The notes under the pieces are model-generated. The model was not told where the DNA came from. It saw only the letters and a list, made by a program, of their open reading frames with translations, and did no database searches. Made by a program: the position numbers and the translations under genes. Source: Chloroflexota bacterium (lineage in GTDB: Bacteria; Chloroflexota; Dehalococcoidia; JACQGW01). Taken from it: DNA of 7,989 nt. This document shows positions 1-7,863 of the stretch, in pieces. Positions within the stretch are counted from its first letter, which is position 1. Every line of letters starts with the position of its first letter. Location: assembly GCA_016199325.1 (NCBI GenBank), contig JACQGW010000123.1, positions 1 through 7,989 of the forward strand, written 5' to 3'.

Positions 1-96
1 GACGGTCGCGGCTCGGTTCGTGTCCCCCGCTACGCAGGCGCCGCGGGTGTTGACGGCCGACTGCTGTGAAAATGGCTTTTCATGCGGCAAGCTGCT
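1..96. other. Edge region without a supported gene
   Basis: Beyond the hairpin at 67-82 nothing could be assigned. Plus-strand frame 1 is open from the window edge to a TGA at 67-69 (22 codons), which could be the tail of a convergent gene, but the residues resemble nothing I recognise. A 17-codon minus-strand frame (83-30) is too short and featureless to call. Confidence 0.4.
67..82 (-). terminator. Weak hairpin just after the 652-residue transferase gene
   Basis: TGAAAA (67-72) and TTTTCA (77-82) form a 6-base inverted repeat with a 4-base loop, starting 14 bases past the TAG stop of the minus-strand gene. The stem is A-T-rich and no run of T follows on the minus strand, so it is at best a weak terminator. 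It would read the same for a convergent gene on the plus strand. Confidence 0.25.
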
Positions 97-2055
97 CTAC
101 GGCCGCTCGACCGTGAACGCTCCCAGCGGAACCTCATTGCCGCTGTCCCGGCCATCGGCCGTGCGCACTGCGAGCCGCTGAAGGGTCGCCAGCTCGTAGA
201 GGCCGGCGACCAGCCGGTATCTCCCCGGCGGCAGGTCCGGCGGCAGGGAGATCTCGAAACGCTCGACGATCCGGTCGCCGGGCTGCCAGCGCGGCGTGGG
301 GAAGAGCCCTTTCAGCGGCCGGCCGTCGTACTGGCTCCGGGTCTGATCGCCGGCGTCGCGAACGTGAACGAAGATGGTGTAATCGGCGGACGGCTTCCCA
401 GTCGCAAGCCAGGTCAGGCCGACGCTCAATCTCCCGCCCGGACGGGCCGACGCCGGCACGGCGCCTTCGACGAGCGCCACGGCATCGCCCAGACGGGCGA
501 GGACGCGTTCGGGCGCAGGCGGCAGCTCCCGGCCGGCGACGACGAGGCTGCGCAGCAGCCGCCGCCGGCCGGAGGGATCGGAGGAGATCTCCTCGACCGC
601 CGACGGCGGCAGGGATTCGAGCAATCGGGCTGGCAGCTCCGTGTCGAAGATCGGGAAGACGTAGCGAGCGGGCTGCTCGGAGCGGGCCGGGATCACGGCG
701 CCGGCGCCCATGTCGAAGGTGTCTGGCCGGGCGTCACGCGTCAGGAATTGGATCGTCGAGTCCGCTGCGTAGAGCGGCGCCAGGAACACGCGCTCGCGCT
801 GCGACCAGGTGACCAGATGGCGGGAGACGTCCACCTTGTCGGCCATCATCGCGGCGTAGGCGTCGTCGCTCGGAGCCCAACGGGCGAAGTAGTCCCAGGC
901 CGTCAGGCCCGCACCGGCGAGCAGCGCACCTCCGACCAGCGGCATCGCCAGCCGGTTGAGGCCGGCAAGTCGGACGCGCGCGGCCGCGTCGCAGATCAGC
1001 CCGGCCCCGCGGCCGGCGACGATGGCGACGGCGGGGACGGCTGCGCTGATCCTGAAGTAGCCGGGAGGATTGACGCTCAGGACGGAGGGAAGGATGCCAA
1101 GCGCAAGCCAGCAGAGCAGGAATGCCTCAGCAGGGCGCCGCGCGTGCCTGGCTGCGGCCACCAGCCCCACGGCGAACATCCCTCCGACGAGGGGGTCCAA
1201 CAGTGGCCGGCCCGGCAGGTTTTCCTGCCCAAGCGAGCTGCCCGCCACGAGGAACATCCCCACCGTTCTGCTCAGGCCGTTCCAGAGGGCGCCGGCCGGG
1301 TCCCCGCCGTTGATCACCGGGTTGAATATGCTCACGTCGGCCGAACGCTTGACGAAGTCGTCGGTATGCCTGGCGAAGTACCAGCCGAGTGGAGCGAACG
1401 TCAGGCCCCATGCCAGTATCATCATCGCGGCCCCCGGCCAGAGCCTGGCACGGGCGCGAAGCAACAGCAGCAACGCCGCCAGCGCCATCAGCGGGACGAT
1501 GCGGCTGCTCGTGTAGGTGTAGAGGGTCAGGCCGCCGCTGATGCCCGCCAGCAGCCAGAGGGGCCGGCGATTCTCACGCGCCGCCCACCAGAGCAGGCCG
1601 AAGGTGATCGGCGCGAGGAGCGCCAGCGAGATCGTCCGAAGCCCGAATCGGCTGAAATGGACGTGCCAGTACAGCCCGGCCAGGGCCAGCGCGGCCAGGA
1701 GCGTGTCCCGCTTCGCCTGTGGGCGGCGGTCGAAGCTCCCCAGGGTCAGCGCGCACCAGGCCGTCGCCGGCACGGCCAGCCAGCCGACGATCGCCGCCGC
1801 CAGGCGCAGGGAGAAGGCGTCCCGCCTCAGGAACGACGTCACGAGCGCCTGCCAGTAGATGAACAGGGGCTCGCGGCCGGTGTTCCGGGCGAAGAAGATC
1901 GAATGGACGCCGTGGCGGATGTCCTGGATGTCGAAGAGGTTCACCGCCTCGTCGAAATGCAGACCGGGCGGGACGCGATCCAGCGCCGCGAAGCGCAAGA
2001 GCGCAGCCAGGACGAGCGTGGCGACAAGTCCGGCGATCCAGGTTCGGCGGGTCAT
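97..2055 (-). CDS. GT-C fold membrane glycosyltransferase (GT39/ArnT-like), single C-terminal beta module
   Basis: This 652-residue protein begins with a short basic N-terminus (MTRRTW) and a membrane helix at about 7-25. The first external loop carries the FDEA motif (D35, E36), whose acidic residue is catalytic in GT39/PMT/ArnT enzymes, followed by GREPLFIYWQ (60-69) and LRLAAA (83-88). About ten hydrophobic segments extend to residue 390. A soluble part follows, ending in a beta-rich module (about 520-652) with LTWLATGK, YTIFVHV and GRYRLVAGLY. The family transfers sugars from polyprenyl-phosphate donors at the outer face of the cytoplasmic membrane; substrate here is unknown. The ATG is the only credible start: an in-frame TGA lies at 2076-2074 with no start codon between, and the first helix follows at once. 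No Shine-Dalgarno is seen because heptad repeats run up to the start codon. It differs from the two upstream transferases in loop motif (GREPLF rather than DPxPPLYY) and in having one module rather than three, so it is not a simple recent duplicate of them. Confidence 0.93.
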   Translation of the reverse strand: MTRRTWIAGLVATLVLAALLRFAALDRVPPGLHFDEAVNLFDIQDIRHGVHSIFFARNTGREPLFIYWQALVTSFLRRDAFSLRLAAAIVGWLAVPATAWCALTLGSFDRRPQAKRDTLLAALALAGLYWHVHFSRFGLRTISLALLAPITFGLLWWAARENRRPLWLLAGISGGLTLYTYTSSRIVPLMALAALLLLLRARARLWPGAAMMILAWGLTFAPLGWYFARHTDDFVKRSADVSIFNPVINGGDPAGALWNGLSRTVGMFLVAGSSLGQENLPGRPLLDPLVGGMFAVGLVAAARHARRPAEAFLLCWLALGILPSVLSVNPPGYFRISAAVPAVAIVAGRGAGLICDAAARVRLAGLNRLAMPLVGGALLAGAGLTAWDYFARWAPSDDAYAAMMADKVDVSRHLVTWSQRERVFLAPLYAADSTIQFLTRDARPDTFDMGAGAVIPARSEQPARYVFPIFDTELPARLLESLPPSAVEEISSDPSGRRRLLRSLVVAGRELPPAPERVLARLGDAVALVEGAVPASARPGGRLSVGLTWLATGKPSADYTIFVHVRDAGDQTRSQYDGRPLKGLFPTPRWQPGDRIVERFEISLPPDLPPGRYRLVAGLYELATLQRLAVRTADGRDSGNEVPLGAFTVERP

Positions 2056-2060
2056 CGAGT

Positions 2061-2109
2061 CATGAGTGATGAGTCATGAGTGATGAGTGATGAGTCATGA
2101 GTGATGAGT
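2061..2109. repeat. Seven tandem heptamers, CATGAGT/GATGAGT (minus strand ACTCATS)
   Basis: Seven contiguous, perfect 7-base units fill these 49 bases in the plus-strand order C, G, C, G, G, C, G for the first base of xATGAGT. A degenerate eighth unit (CATCGAGT, 2053-2060) follows on the downstream side, and its CAT is the complement of the start codon of the 652-residue gene. Only the first base of the unit varies, between C and G. The array lies in the gap between two transferase genes and displaces any Shine-Dalgarno for the downstream one. Confidence 0.9.
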
Positions 2110-2116
2110 GCTCTCC

Positions 2117-2142
2117 TTCTTGGCGATCTTGGCGTCCTGGCG
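2117..2142. repeat. Short imperfect 9-base tandem repeat, minus strand CGCCAAGAW type
   Basis: On the minus strand three near-identical units follow one another: CGCCAGGA, CGCCAAGAT and CGCCAAGAA. They lie 7 bases from the heptad array in the same intergenic gap. Repeats of this CGCCAAGA kind are, from memory, dispersed in many Planctomycete-like and other environmental genomes and often sit beside ACTCAT-type repeats; the link to a particular taxon is inference. Confidence 0.6.
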
Positions 2143-2165
2143 GTTCGTTGTCTCACGGAATCGCT

Positions 2166-4943
2166 CTACCGGGTGCCGCGGAGGGTGAAGGATGTCAGCG
2201 CCAGGCTGTCGCCCGAGCCGTCCGCGAGGGGGATCCGCGTGCCTCGCTCCGGGTCGTAGAAGCCGGCGATGAGCCGGTAGCGGCCCGCCGGAGCGCCGCC
2301 GCGAACGGTCAGCCGGTAGGCGTCCGTCAGGACCTCGCCCGGCAGCCAACTGGTCGTGGGGGCCGCGCCGCCGAGCGGAACCGAGTCGTCCTGGCCGTAG
2401 ATCTGGCCGTCCTCGCCGACGAGGTGCGTGAACACCTTGTACCCGACCTCCATCTCGCGCAGCGCGCGCCAGTAGAGCGTCAATTGGATCTGCTGCTCGC
2501 TCCCGATCCCGCTCGTCGAGGCGGGCCGCACCTCGTAGCCCAGCAGCTCGATCAGCTCGCCGAACCTGGCCCGGATCGGGTTGGCGATGGCAGGAACCTT
2601 GAACGTCCTCTCGCGTGAGACGACCGTCAACGTCGGGAAGCCCGAGAAGGTCTGCTCGTCCAACCCGTCGGCCTTCAGCGCCATCGATAGACGGTACTGC
2701 CCGGTCGCCAGCCGACTCGGTATCGGCACGTCGAGATGCGTCAGGATCGTCCGGCCTCCCCGCCATCGACCACTGGGGAACCAGGCGGGGCCGAGCACGC
2801 CCTCCTGCTCCTGAAGGATCTCCCCGCGCTCGGTCGTGAGGCGCGCCACCAGGCGGTAGTCACGGCCGGGGTCCTCGGCGACCTGCCAGTAGAGCCTGAT
2901 GGTGGCGGTGTTGCCGGAGCGCACGGAGCGGCCGTCGGCGTCGAATCCCAGCAGGCGCAGCGCGCCAAAGCGGAAGTCGGCGGCCTGCGCCGGCGCCGGC
3001 TCGCGGCGCGCAGCAGCCGGCACGACGTCCAGGACGTCGACCTGCCCGAGCGGGATGACGTCGCCCGGCAGGGCTCGGTCGCCCTGCCGCAGTTGGCATG
3101 CGGCTCCAGTGGCCCGATCGTAGACGGCCGCCGCCAGCGAGTACAGACCGGGCGGTGCGTAGGTCGGCAGGAGCATGCCGTACCGGTCGATCACCAGCCT
3201 GTCGGCCGTCCATTCTGGGGTCGGCGAGAAACCGGCGGCCGGCCGGGCATCCCGCTGGACGATTGTGCGACCGGCAGGGTCCAGCAACCGCCAGGAGACG
3301 GCGTAATCCCCTGCCGGCTTCTTCAGCGCACGCCACTGGAGGTCCAGGGGGAGGATCTGCCCCGGCTCCGCCATCCTCGGCCCGCGGAACTCCTCCAGGA
3401 GGATCTCCTGGTTGCAGCTCACGTTCAATACGACCGGACTGGACGGCGCGGTCGCCGAGGATGCGTAGTAGACGACGCGATTCGTCCGCAGGCGGTGGCT
3501 GAACGCTTGATAGTAGGTGCCGGCAAGGTGGGCCTCGACGACGTGGAGCGGATCGTGGCTGGCAACGTCGTAGTCCAGCAGCCAGACGCCCTGGTGCCGC
3601 GCCATGATCTCGTCCAGCCGCCGGCCGCTCGACCGGTGCCCTTCCGGCTCGCCGGTCGGGAAGAGGTAGGACGGTACGGGATGCTCGACCCTCAGGGTGT
3701 AGTAGTACCAGAACTGCGGGAGCTGGCTCCACCCGTCCAGCACGATGGCGTCGCCGGGCTGCGTGAGCTCCCGGATGTAGGCCGCGGCTTCCCGGAAGTC
3801 GCTCCTGTATGCTGCGTCGTCGAAGAAGGAGCTGCCCAGGGAGATGGCCTCCACCGAGACGAGGAAGAGGCCGGCGGCAACGCCGAGCGGCCGACTCGCC
3901 CGATGGCAGCCGGCGACGCCCAGACCGAGCAACAGGCTGAACGCCGGGGCACTGACCATGACGTAGCGCGCGGCGAACATCGGCTGGTAGAGCGAGCTCA
4001 GGATCCCCAGCGCCATCGGGAGGAGTGCGTATCCGGCCACGAAGGACCGTCGAAACCAGGCCCGGGAGCCGTCGCCGCCGCGACCGGCGAACCACCAGCC
4101 GGTGGCGGCCAGGGCCAGAAAGCCCGCGGCCAGGGCGAAGCTGGTGGTCGTGGGGGCTGCGAATCCGACGGTGTACCGCAGAAGGCTCTCCGTGAGCCAG
4201 CCGGCCAGGTCGAACGTGGCCCGGCGGCTGGGCGCGTGGGACAGCGCGACGTCCGATGCCAGCACCACCCACGGAATGAACAGGGCGACAATGGTCAGTT
4301 GCACGCCGGCCCATCGAAGCGCGACCGCTCGCGGCGCCCGCCGTGCCCGGAGCTCGGCGAGCAGGAGGACGCTCGTCAGCGCGAACAGAAAGCTCGCGTA
4401 GTAGTGGGTGTACAGGCTCAGGAGCATGGAGAGCGCATAGAGCGCCAGGAAACGCGATCGCCCCTGTGCGAGCGCCCGAAGCAAGCAGCACAGAGCGAGC
4501 AGGCCCAGGAGGGTGACCAGCGCATACATGCGCGCTTCCTGGGCATACCTGACGGCAAACGGGCTCAGGGTGAACAGGGCTGCGCTGAGCAGGCCGACGA
4601 ATCGCCAGGAGAGAACCTCGGCGAGCCTGACGAGCCCGGCCACCACCAGGACGCCCGCCAGGACCGAGGGATACCGCAGCGTGAACTCCGCGGTGCCGGT
4701 GAGCACGTACCAGAGGCGAAGGAACAGGTAGTACAGCGGCGGATGGGGATCGGTCGTCGCGGCCGTCCGGATGATCGACGCAACGTCCGTGTACGCCGCC
4801 TGGATGCTGAACGCCTCGTCCCCCTCCAATCCAGCGGCGTCCAGACGATAGATCCTGATGGCAAAGGCGGCCAGGACGAGCGCGAGCGCCGCCACCCGAG
4901 CGGCGTTCTCCATCGAGACGGTCGGCCGGCGAAACCCCGTCAT
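2166..4943 (-). CDS. GT-C fold membrane glycosyltransferase (GT39-like) with three C-terminal beta modules
   Basis: This 925-residue integral membrane protein has a first helix at about 14-30, then a loop with GDEAFS (D42, E43; presumed catalytic acid) and DPHPPLYYLFLRLW (65-78), RYPS (90-93) and YAQEARMYAL (133-142), all typical of GT39-like transferases. About ten helices run to residue 370. Next come a soluble linker domain (about 380-500; FREAAAYIRELTQPGDAIVL) and three successive beta-rich modules at about 515-640, 655-775 and 790-925. The modules share patterns such as LYWRA or LQWRA, an aromatic strand with HL or RL, and G.YRL. The tail presumably lies outside the membrane and could bind glycans or partners; that is inference. 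Its ATG overlaps the upstream stop as ATGA, implying translational coupling. A second ATG (codon 11, at 4913) is an alternative start; neither has a strong ribosome-binding site. It is paralogous to the upstream gene in loop motifs and whole architecture. Confidence 0.93.
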   Translation of the reverse strand: MTGFRRPTVSMENAARVAALALVLAAFAIRIYRLDAAGLEGDEAFSIQAAYTDVASIIRTAATTDPHPPLYYLFLRLWYVLTGTAEFTLRYPSVLAGVLVVAGLVRLAEVLSWRFVGLLSAALFTLSPFAVRYAQEARMYALVTLLGLLALCCLLRALAQGRSRFLALYALSMLLSLYTHYYASFLFALTSVLLLAELRARRAPRAVALRWAGVQLTIVALFIPWVVLASDVALSHAPSRRATFDLAGWLTESLLRYTVGFAAPTTTSFALAAGFLALAATGWWFAGRGGDGSRAWFRRSFVAGYALLPMALGILSSLYQPMFAARYVMVSAPAFSLLLGLGVAGCHRASRPLGVAAGLFLVSVEAISLGSSFFDDAAYRSDFREAAAYIRELTQPGDAIVLDGWSQLPQFWYYYTLRVEHPVPSYLFPTGEPEGHRSSGRRLDEIMARHQGVWLLDYDVASHDPLHVVEAHLAGTYYQAFSHRLRTNRVVYYASSATAPSSPVVLNVSCNQEILLEEFRGPRMAEPGQILPLDLQWRALKKPAGDYAVSWRLLDPAGRTIVQRDARPAAGFSPTPEWTADRLVIDRYGMLLPTYAPPGLYSLAAAVYDRATGAACQLRQGDRALPGDVIPLGQVDVLDVVPAAARREPAPAQAADFRFGALRLLGFDADGRSVRSGNTATIRLYWQVAEDPGRDYRLVARLTTERGEILQEQEGVLGPAWFPSGRWRGGRTILTHLDVPIPSRLATGQYRLSMALKADGLDEQTFSGFPTLTVVSRERTFKVPAIANPIRARFGELIELLGYEVRPASTSGIGSEQQIQLTLYWRALREMEVGYKVFTHLVGEDGQIYGQDDSVPLGGAAPTTSWLPGEVLTDAYRLTVRGGAPAGRYRLIAGFYDPERGTRIPLADGSGDSLALTSFTLRGTR
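4940..4943 (-). other. ATGA stop/start overlap coupling the two long transferase genes
   Basis: On the minus strand the bases ATGA contain both the TGA stop of the 971-residue protein and the ATG start of the 925-residue protein. Such 4-base overlaps usually mean one transcript and translation by reinitiation. This fits the otherwise weak ribosome-binding region in front of the downstream ATG and suggests the paralogues are made together. Confidence 0.85.
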
Positions 4944-7855
4944 GGGCGCAGGACAAGCTCGGACAGAACGAGATGATCGCCGCCGCCGGCGAGGAGGACA
5001 CGACGGCCGGTGCTGCCGTCGTACAGTCCGGCGACCAGTCGATAGGTGCCGGCCGGCAGCGCGTCCGGCACCGGGACGAGGTGCGGATCTACGACGAGCT
5101 CGCCTGCCAGCCAGGTCGACGTCAGGGCGGCGCCGTTGCCGGGCATGCCGTCGTGCTGGGCCACCAGCCGACCTTCGGCGTTGAGAAGATGCACGAAGGC
5201 CGTGTAGTTGACGTCCACCGCCGCTCCGGCGCGCCAGTAGAGCGTGGCGGTGAGCGGCCGACCCCTTACGAGTACGCCGCGATCGCCCTCCCAGACCGAG
5301 GAGAGGTCATAGCCGACGAGCTGGGCGAAGTCGGCAAACCGTCCGACGAGCGGGCGGCCGGCCGCCGGTTCGCCAAAGCGGCGCTCCCGGCTGACGATGC
5401 GCACGGCGCCGAGCGCCAGCCAACTGCTCCGAATGTCGTTTCCCACCTTCAGACGAACCTGGTACTCGCCCGTGGCCGGTACACGTCCGGTGGGGAGATC
5501 CAGGTAGTCGCGCACGATCTCCCCGTCCGACCACAGGTTTGGCGGATAGCTTCGTGACGCCGTCGTCGCTCGCTGCTCGCCGACGACCCGACCCGTGCGG
5601 TCGACGATCTGGCCGACGACCTCCAGACCATCACGCGGGCCGGCCACGCCCTCCCAGTACAGGACCGTCTGAAGCGGCTGGCCGGCGGTCAACACTGCGT
5701 CCGGCATCGCGTACCCAACCAGTCGGAGGCCCGGACCGGCGGGCACGTCGACGCGCCGGGGAACGCCGATGGACTCCAGTGGCCGCTGGACCGCCGGGCG
5801 GCGAACGGTGATCCGAGCGACCGGCAGCAGCGTGCCCTTCGGACTTCCGTTCTCATCCAGGTAGGCAAGGCTGTGGCCGCCGGTATGACGCAGGCCGATA
5901 GAGAGCTCCAGCGATCCCGGCGGGGTTCCGTAGGGAACCGCCACCGCCACGCCCATGCTGACCAGGCTCGGCGTCGCCTCCTCCCAGTTTCCCTCTCTCA
6001 AGGCACGGTCGGTGTGAGCCAGCGCGTGGCCATCTCGGTCGAGCAGGCGAACGACGATGGAGTAGTCATCTTGGGATGGGATCCCGCGGAACGTGAAGCG
6101 GCCGTCGATCGATTCACCGGCGTCGACCGTCGTCCGGGACAGGCTCAGACCGGTGAGCAATGGCCCCCCTTCCCACGGGACGGCGGGGGACTCGACGACC
6201 TCCGGCCTGCCGGCTGGAATATCGTAGAGGCGCAGACGTGCCGTCTTGAACCACAGCGCCTCGACGCGATAGCCGTGACCATCCAGCCATCCCTCGGCGG
6301 CGCGGTCGGTGTCGTCGGCGGCGTAGGGCAGCAACCAGAGGCGTCGATGGGTCGGCGCGATGGTGCTCAGGTCGCCGGCAACCTCCTGGACCCGGCCGGT
6401 GCGGATGCGATAGATCGGCAGGGAGCCGCGATAGTAGTATCGGAACACGCTCTCCACCAGCTCGCCCATGACGGCCACGCCGTCGCCGGCCCGCTCCTCC
6501 TGGACAACGTAGCGGGCAGCCGCGCGCAGATCATAGCGAGCGTACCGGGGGTCGGTGTAGTAGGAGTGGAGCGCGGCGAGGCTGCTGACGCCGACGAACG
6601 CGAGCGCCGCCACGGCCAGAAGCGGACGAATCCGGCCAAGGTGCGCGATCCCGAGGCCGATGAAGAGGAAGTAGGCCGGCGTGATGAGGATGAAGTACCG
6701 ATCGTAGAGGAGAATCCTGCCGGTGAGCTGGAACGCGGCGACGGCAGCGCCGACCGGGATCAGCACGTAGCCGAGGAGCAGTGCCAGTTGTTCCCACCGG
6801 TCAAACGGCCGGGTCGCGGAAGATCGGTCCCGGCGTGGGGCCTCAGCCTGAAGGTCGACGCCCCGCGCGGACCCGGCCAGGGCACCACCCTGCCCGTGTG
6901 TGCTCCGGGACGCGTGCGCCCAGACCAGCCGCAGGGGTTGCCCCGCAGATTCCACGACTACCAGACCGTGGTCCTTCATGCTGGCCTGTTTCGCAGATGC
7001 CCGGCGAGGTTGAGTCCGGAGGAGAGCTACCAGCCCCAGTCCGGCCAGCGCCAGGAAGCTGGGGAAGACCCACCGAACGATCGCCGGATCGAGGAACCAG
7101 CCCAGGCTGTAATGGACCAGGCTGCGCTCGACGAACCGCCAGGACAGCTCGGCCGGGTTCGCGCTCTGGAAGCCGATCATCATACGCACGCCATGGCCGG
7201 CGAACGGCAGGTAGGGCACCACAAAGGCCGTCTGCGCCAGCAGCCACGGTCGGAGGGGGAGACCGCGGGATCGGGCGAGGAGCAGGTAGAGGACGTTCTC
7301 GAAGAGCACGATCAGGAAGCCGTAGTAGTGGCTATAGACCAGGAGCGACGAGACCACGACCAGACCGATCCAGGCGCCACGACCGGCCGCGCGGTGCAGG
7401 ATTCGGACGTACAGCAGGATCGTCAGCAATGCCAGCGCGGCCGTCAGCGTATACGTGCGGGCTTCTTGAGCATACCAGACGTGATAGGGGTTGACGGCCA
7501 GCACCGCCGCGGCGACGGCGCCGACGGCCGGCGAGAGCAGCCTGCGTCCCAGGGCGTAGATGAGCGCAACGCTGCCGACGCCGCCGGCGAGGGATGGGAA
7601 TCGATAGGCGAATTCGGAGGTGCCCGCCAGCGACACCCAGGCCTTGAGCATCAGGTAGTAGAGCGGCGGCTGGGGATCCTGCATCTGCACGTTGAAGGGG
7701 ATGATCTCCAGCCAGCCCTTCTGGCTGTAGATGACGCTGTAGATCTCGTCCGCCCAGATGCTCTGGGTGCCGAGCTGGTAGACCCGCAGACCGAACCCGA
7801 ACAGCAGGGCGAGACCCACCGCCGGCCACACGCGCACGCTCAACCACGCCTCCAA
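4940..7855 (-). CDS. GT-C fold membrane glycosyltransferase (GT39-like) with three C-terminal beta modules and a loop insertion
   Basis: This 971-residue protein has a first helix at about 9-25, then IWADEIYS (D36, E37; presumed catalytic acid), DPQPPLYYLMLKAW (60-73), YRFPS (84-88) and YAQEARTYTL (128-137), the GT39-like signature also seen in the next gene. Helices continue to about 430, a soluble linker domain spans about 435-550, and three beta-rich modules follow at about 563-690, 705-822 and 838-971. The last module holds ATLYWRAG, YTAFVHLLN and GTYRLVAGLYD. Residues about 285-350 form a long hydrophilic, Arg/Ser/Gly-rich stretch between membrane helices where the paralogue has only a short loop; it looks like a captured repeat. 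No ATG is available: an in-frame TAA sits at 7867-7865, and the first possible start is TTG at 7855. Codon 5 (TTG, 7843) is attractive because GGAGG (7853-7849) lies 5 bases upstream. The role is probably lipid-linked sugar transfer on the outer membrane face; substrate unknown. Confidence 0.92.
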   Translation of the reverse strand: MEAWLSVRVWPAVGLALLFGFGLRVYQLGTQSIWADEIYSVIYSQKGWLEIIPFNVQMQDPQPPLYYLMLKAWVSLAGTSEFAYRFPSLAGGVGSVALIYALGRRLLSPAVGAVAAAVLAVNPYHVWYAQEARTYTLTAALALLTILLYVRILHRAAGRGAWIGLVVVSSLLVYSHYYGFLIVLFENVLYLLLARSRGLPLRPWLLAQTAFVVPYLPFAGHGVRMMIGFQSANPAELSWRFVERSLVHYSLGWFLDPAIVRWVFPSFLALAGLGLVALLRTQPRRASAKQASMKDHGLVVVESAGQPLRLVWAHASRSTHGQGGALAGSARGVDLQAEAPRRDRSSATRPFDRWEQLALLLGYVLIPVGAAVAAFQLTGRILLYDRYFILITPAYFLFIGLGIAHLGRIRPLLAVAALAFVGVSSLAALHSYYTDPRYARYDLRAAARYVVQEERAGDGVAVMGELVESVFRYYYRGSLPIYRIRTGRVQEVAGDLSTIAPTHRRLWLLPYAADDTDRAAEGWLDGHGYRVEALWFKTARLRLYDIPAGRPEVVESPAVPWEGGPLLTGLSLSRTTVDAGESIDGRFTFRGIPSQDDYSIVVRLLDRDGHALAHTDRALREGNWEEATPSLVSMGVAVAVPYGTPPGSLELSIGLRHTGGHSLAYLDENGSPKGTLLPVARITVRRPAVQRPLESIGVPRRVDVPAGPGLRLVGYAMPDAVLTAGQPLQTVLYWEGVAGPRDGLEVVGQIVDRTGRVVGEQRATTASRSYPPNLWSDGEIVRDYLDLPTGRVPATGEYQVRLKVGNDIRSSWLALGAVRIVSRERRFGEPAAGRPLVGRFADFAQLVGYDLSSVWEGDRGVLVRGRPLTATLYWRAGAAVDVNYTAFVHLLNAEGRLVAQHDGMPGNGAALTSTWLAGELVVDPHLVPVPDALPAGTYRLVAGLYDGSTGRRVLLAGGGDHLVLSELVLRP
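6806..7003 (-). repeat. Repeat-like in-frame insertion inside the 971-residue transferase gene (boundaries approximate)
   Basis: This stretch encodes residues about 285-350, between the hydrophobic helix ending at LVALLRTQ and the one starting after FDRWEQ. It is hydrophilic and of low family character, while the paralogue has only about 15-20 residues there. The DNA holds several short inverted repeats: GGGCA/TGCCC with a 6-base loop at 6880-6895; a GCGGGG/CCCCTGC pair with a 3-base loop and one bulged base near 6940-6955; and an imperfect GGTCC...GGACC stem near 6827-6873. Palindrome-rich GGGGCAACCCCTGCGG-type sequence resembles dispersed repeats of environmental bacterial genomes as I recall them. 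The reading frame stays open throughout. Exact ends and any target duplication could not be made out. Confidence 0.5.
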
Positions 7856-7863
7856 CGGCGTCC

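Noticed and set aside
14..40. GGTTCGTGTCCCC looked like the T-arm of a tRNA.
   Set aside because: The loop lacks the invariant A at the expected place, and no acceptor, anticodon or D-arm partner can be found within the window.
82..2079. Long plus-strand open frame (665 codons) opposite the 652-residue transferase.
   Set aside because: Its product is rich in Arg, Gly, Gln, Pro and Glu with no domain or membrane pattern, and it mirrors a gene with clear GT39 motifs. In GC-rich DNA stop codons are rare in the antisense frame, so such shadows are expected.
2061..2142. Intergenic repeats considered as a CRISPR array.
   Set aside because: Units are 7-9 bases and directly abutting, with no unique spacers.
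2736..4976. Long plus-strand open frame (746 codons) opposite the 925-residue transferase.
   Set aside because: Low-complexity charged composition, no recognisable motif, and full overlap with a gene of clear family membership; an antisense shadow.
2860..5001. Minus-strand open frame (713 codons) overlapping the 925-residue gene in another frame.
   Set aside because: Product is Arg/Gly/Pro-rich without helices, and the alternative frame holds all the GT39 motifs.
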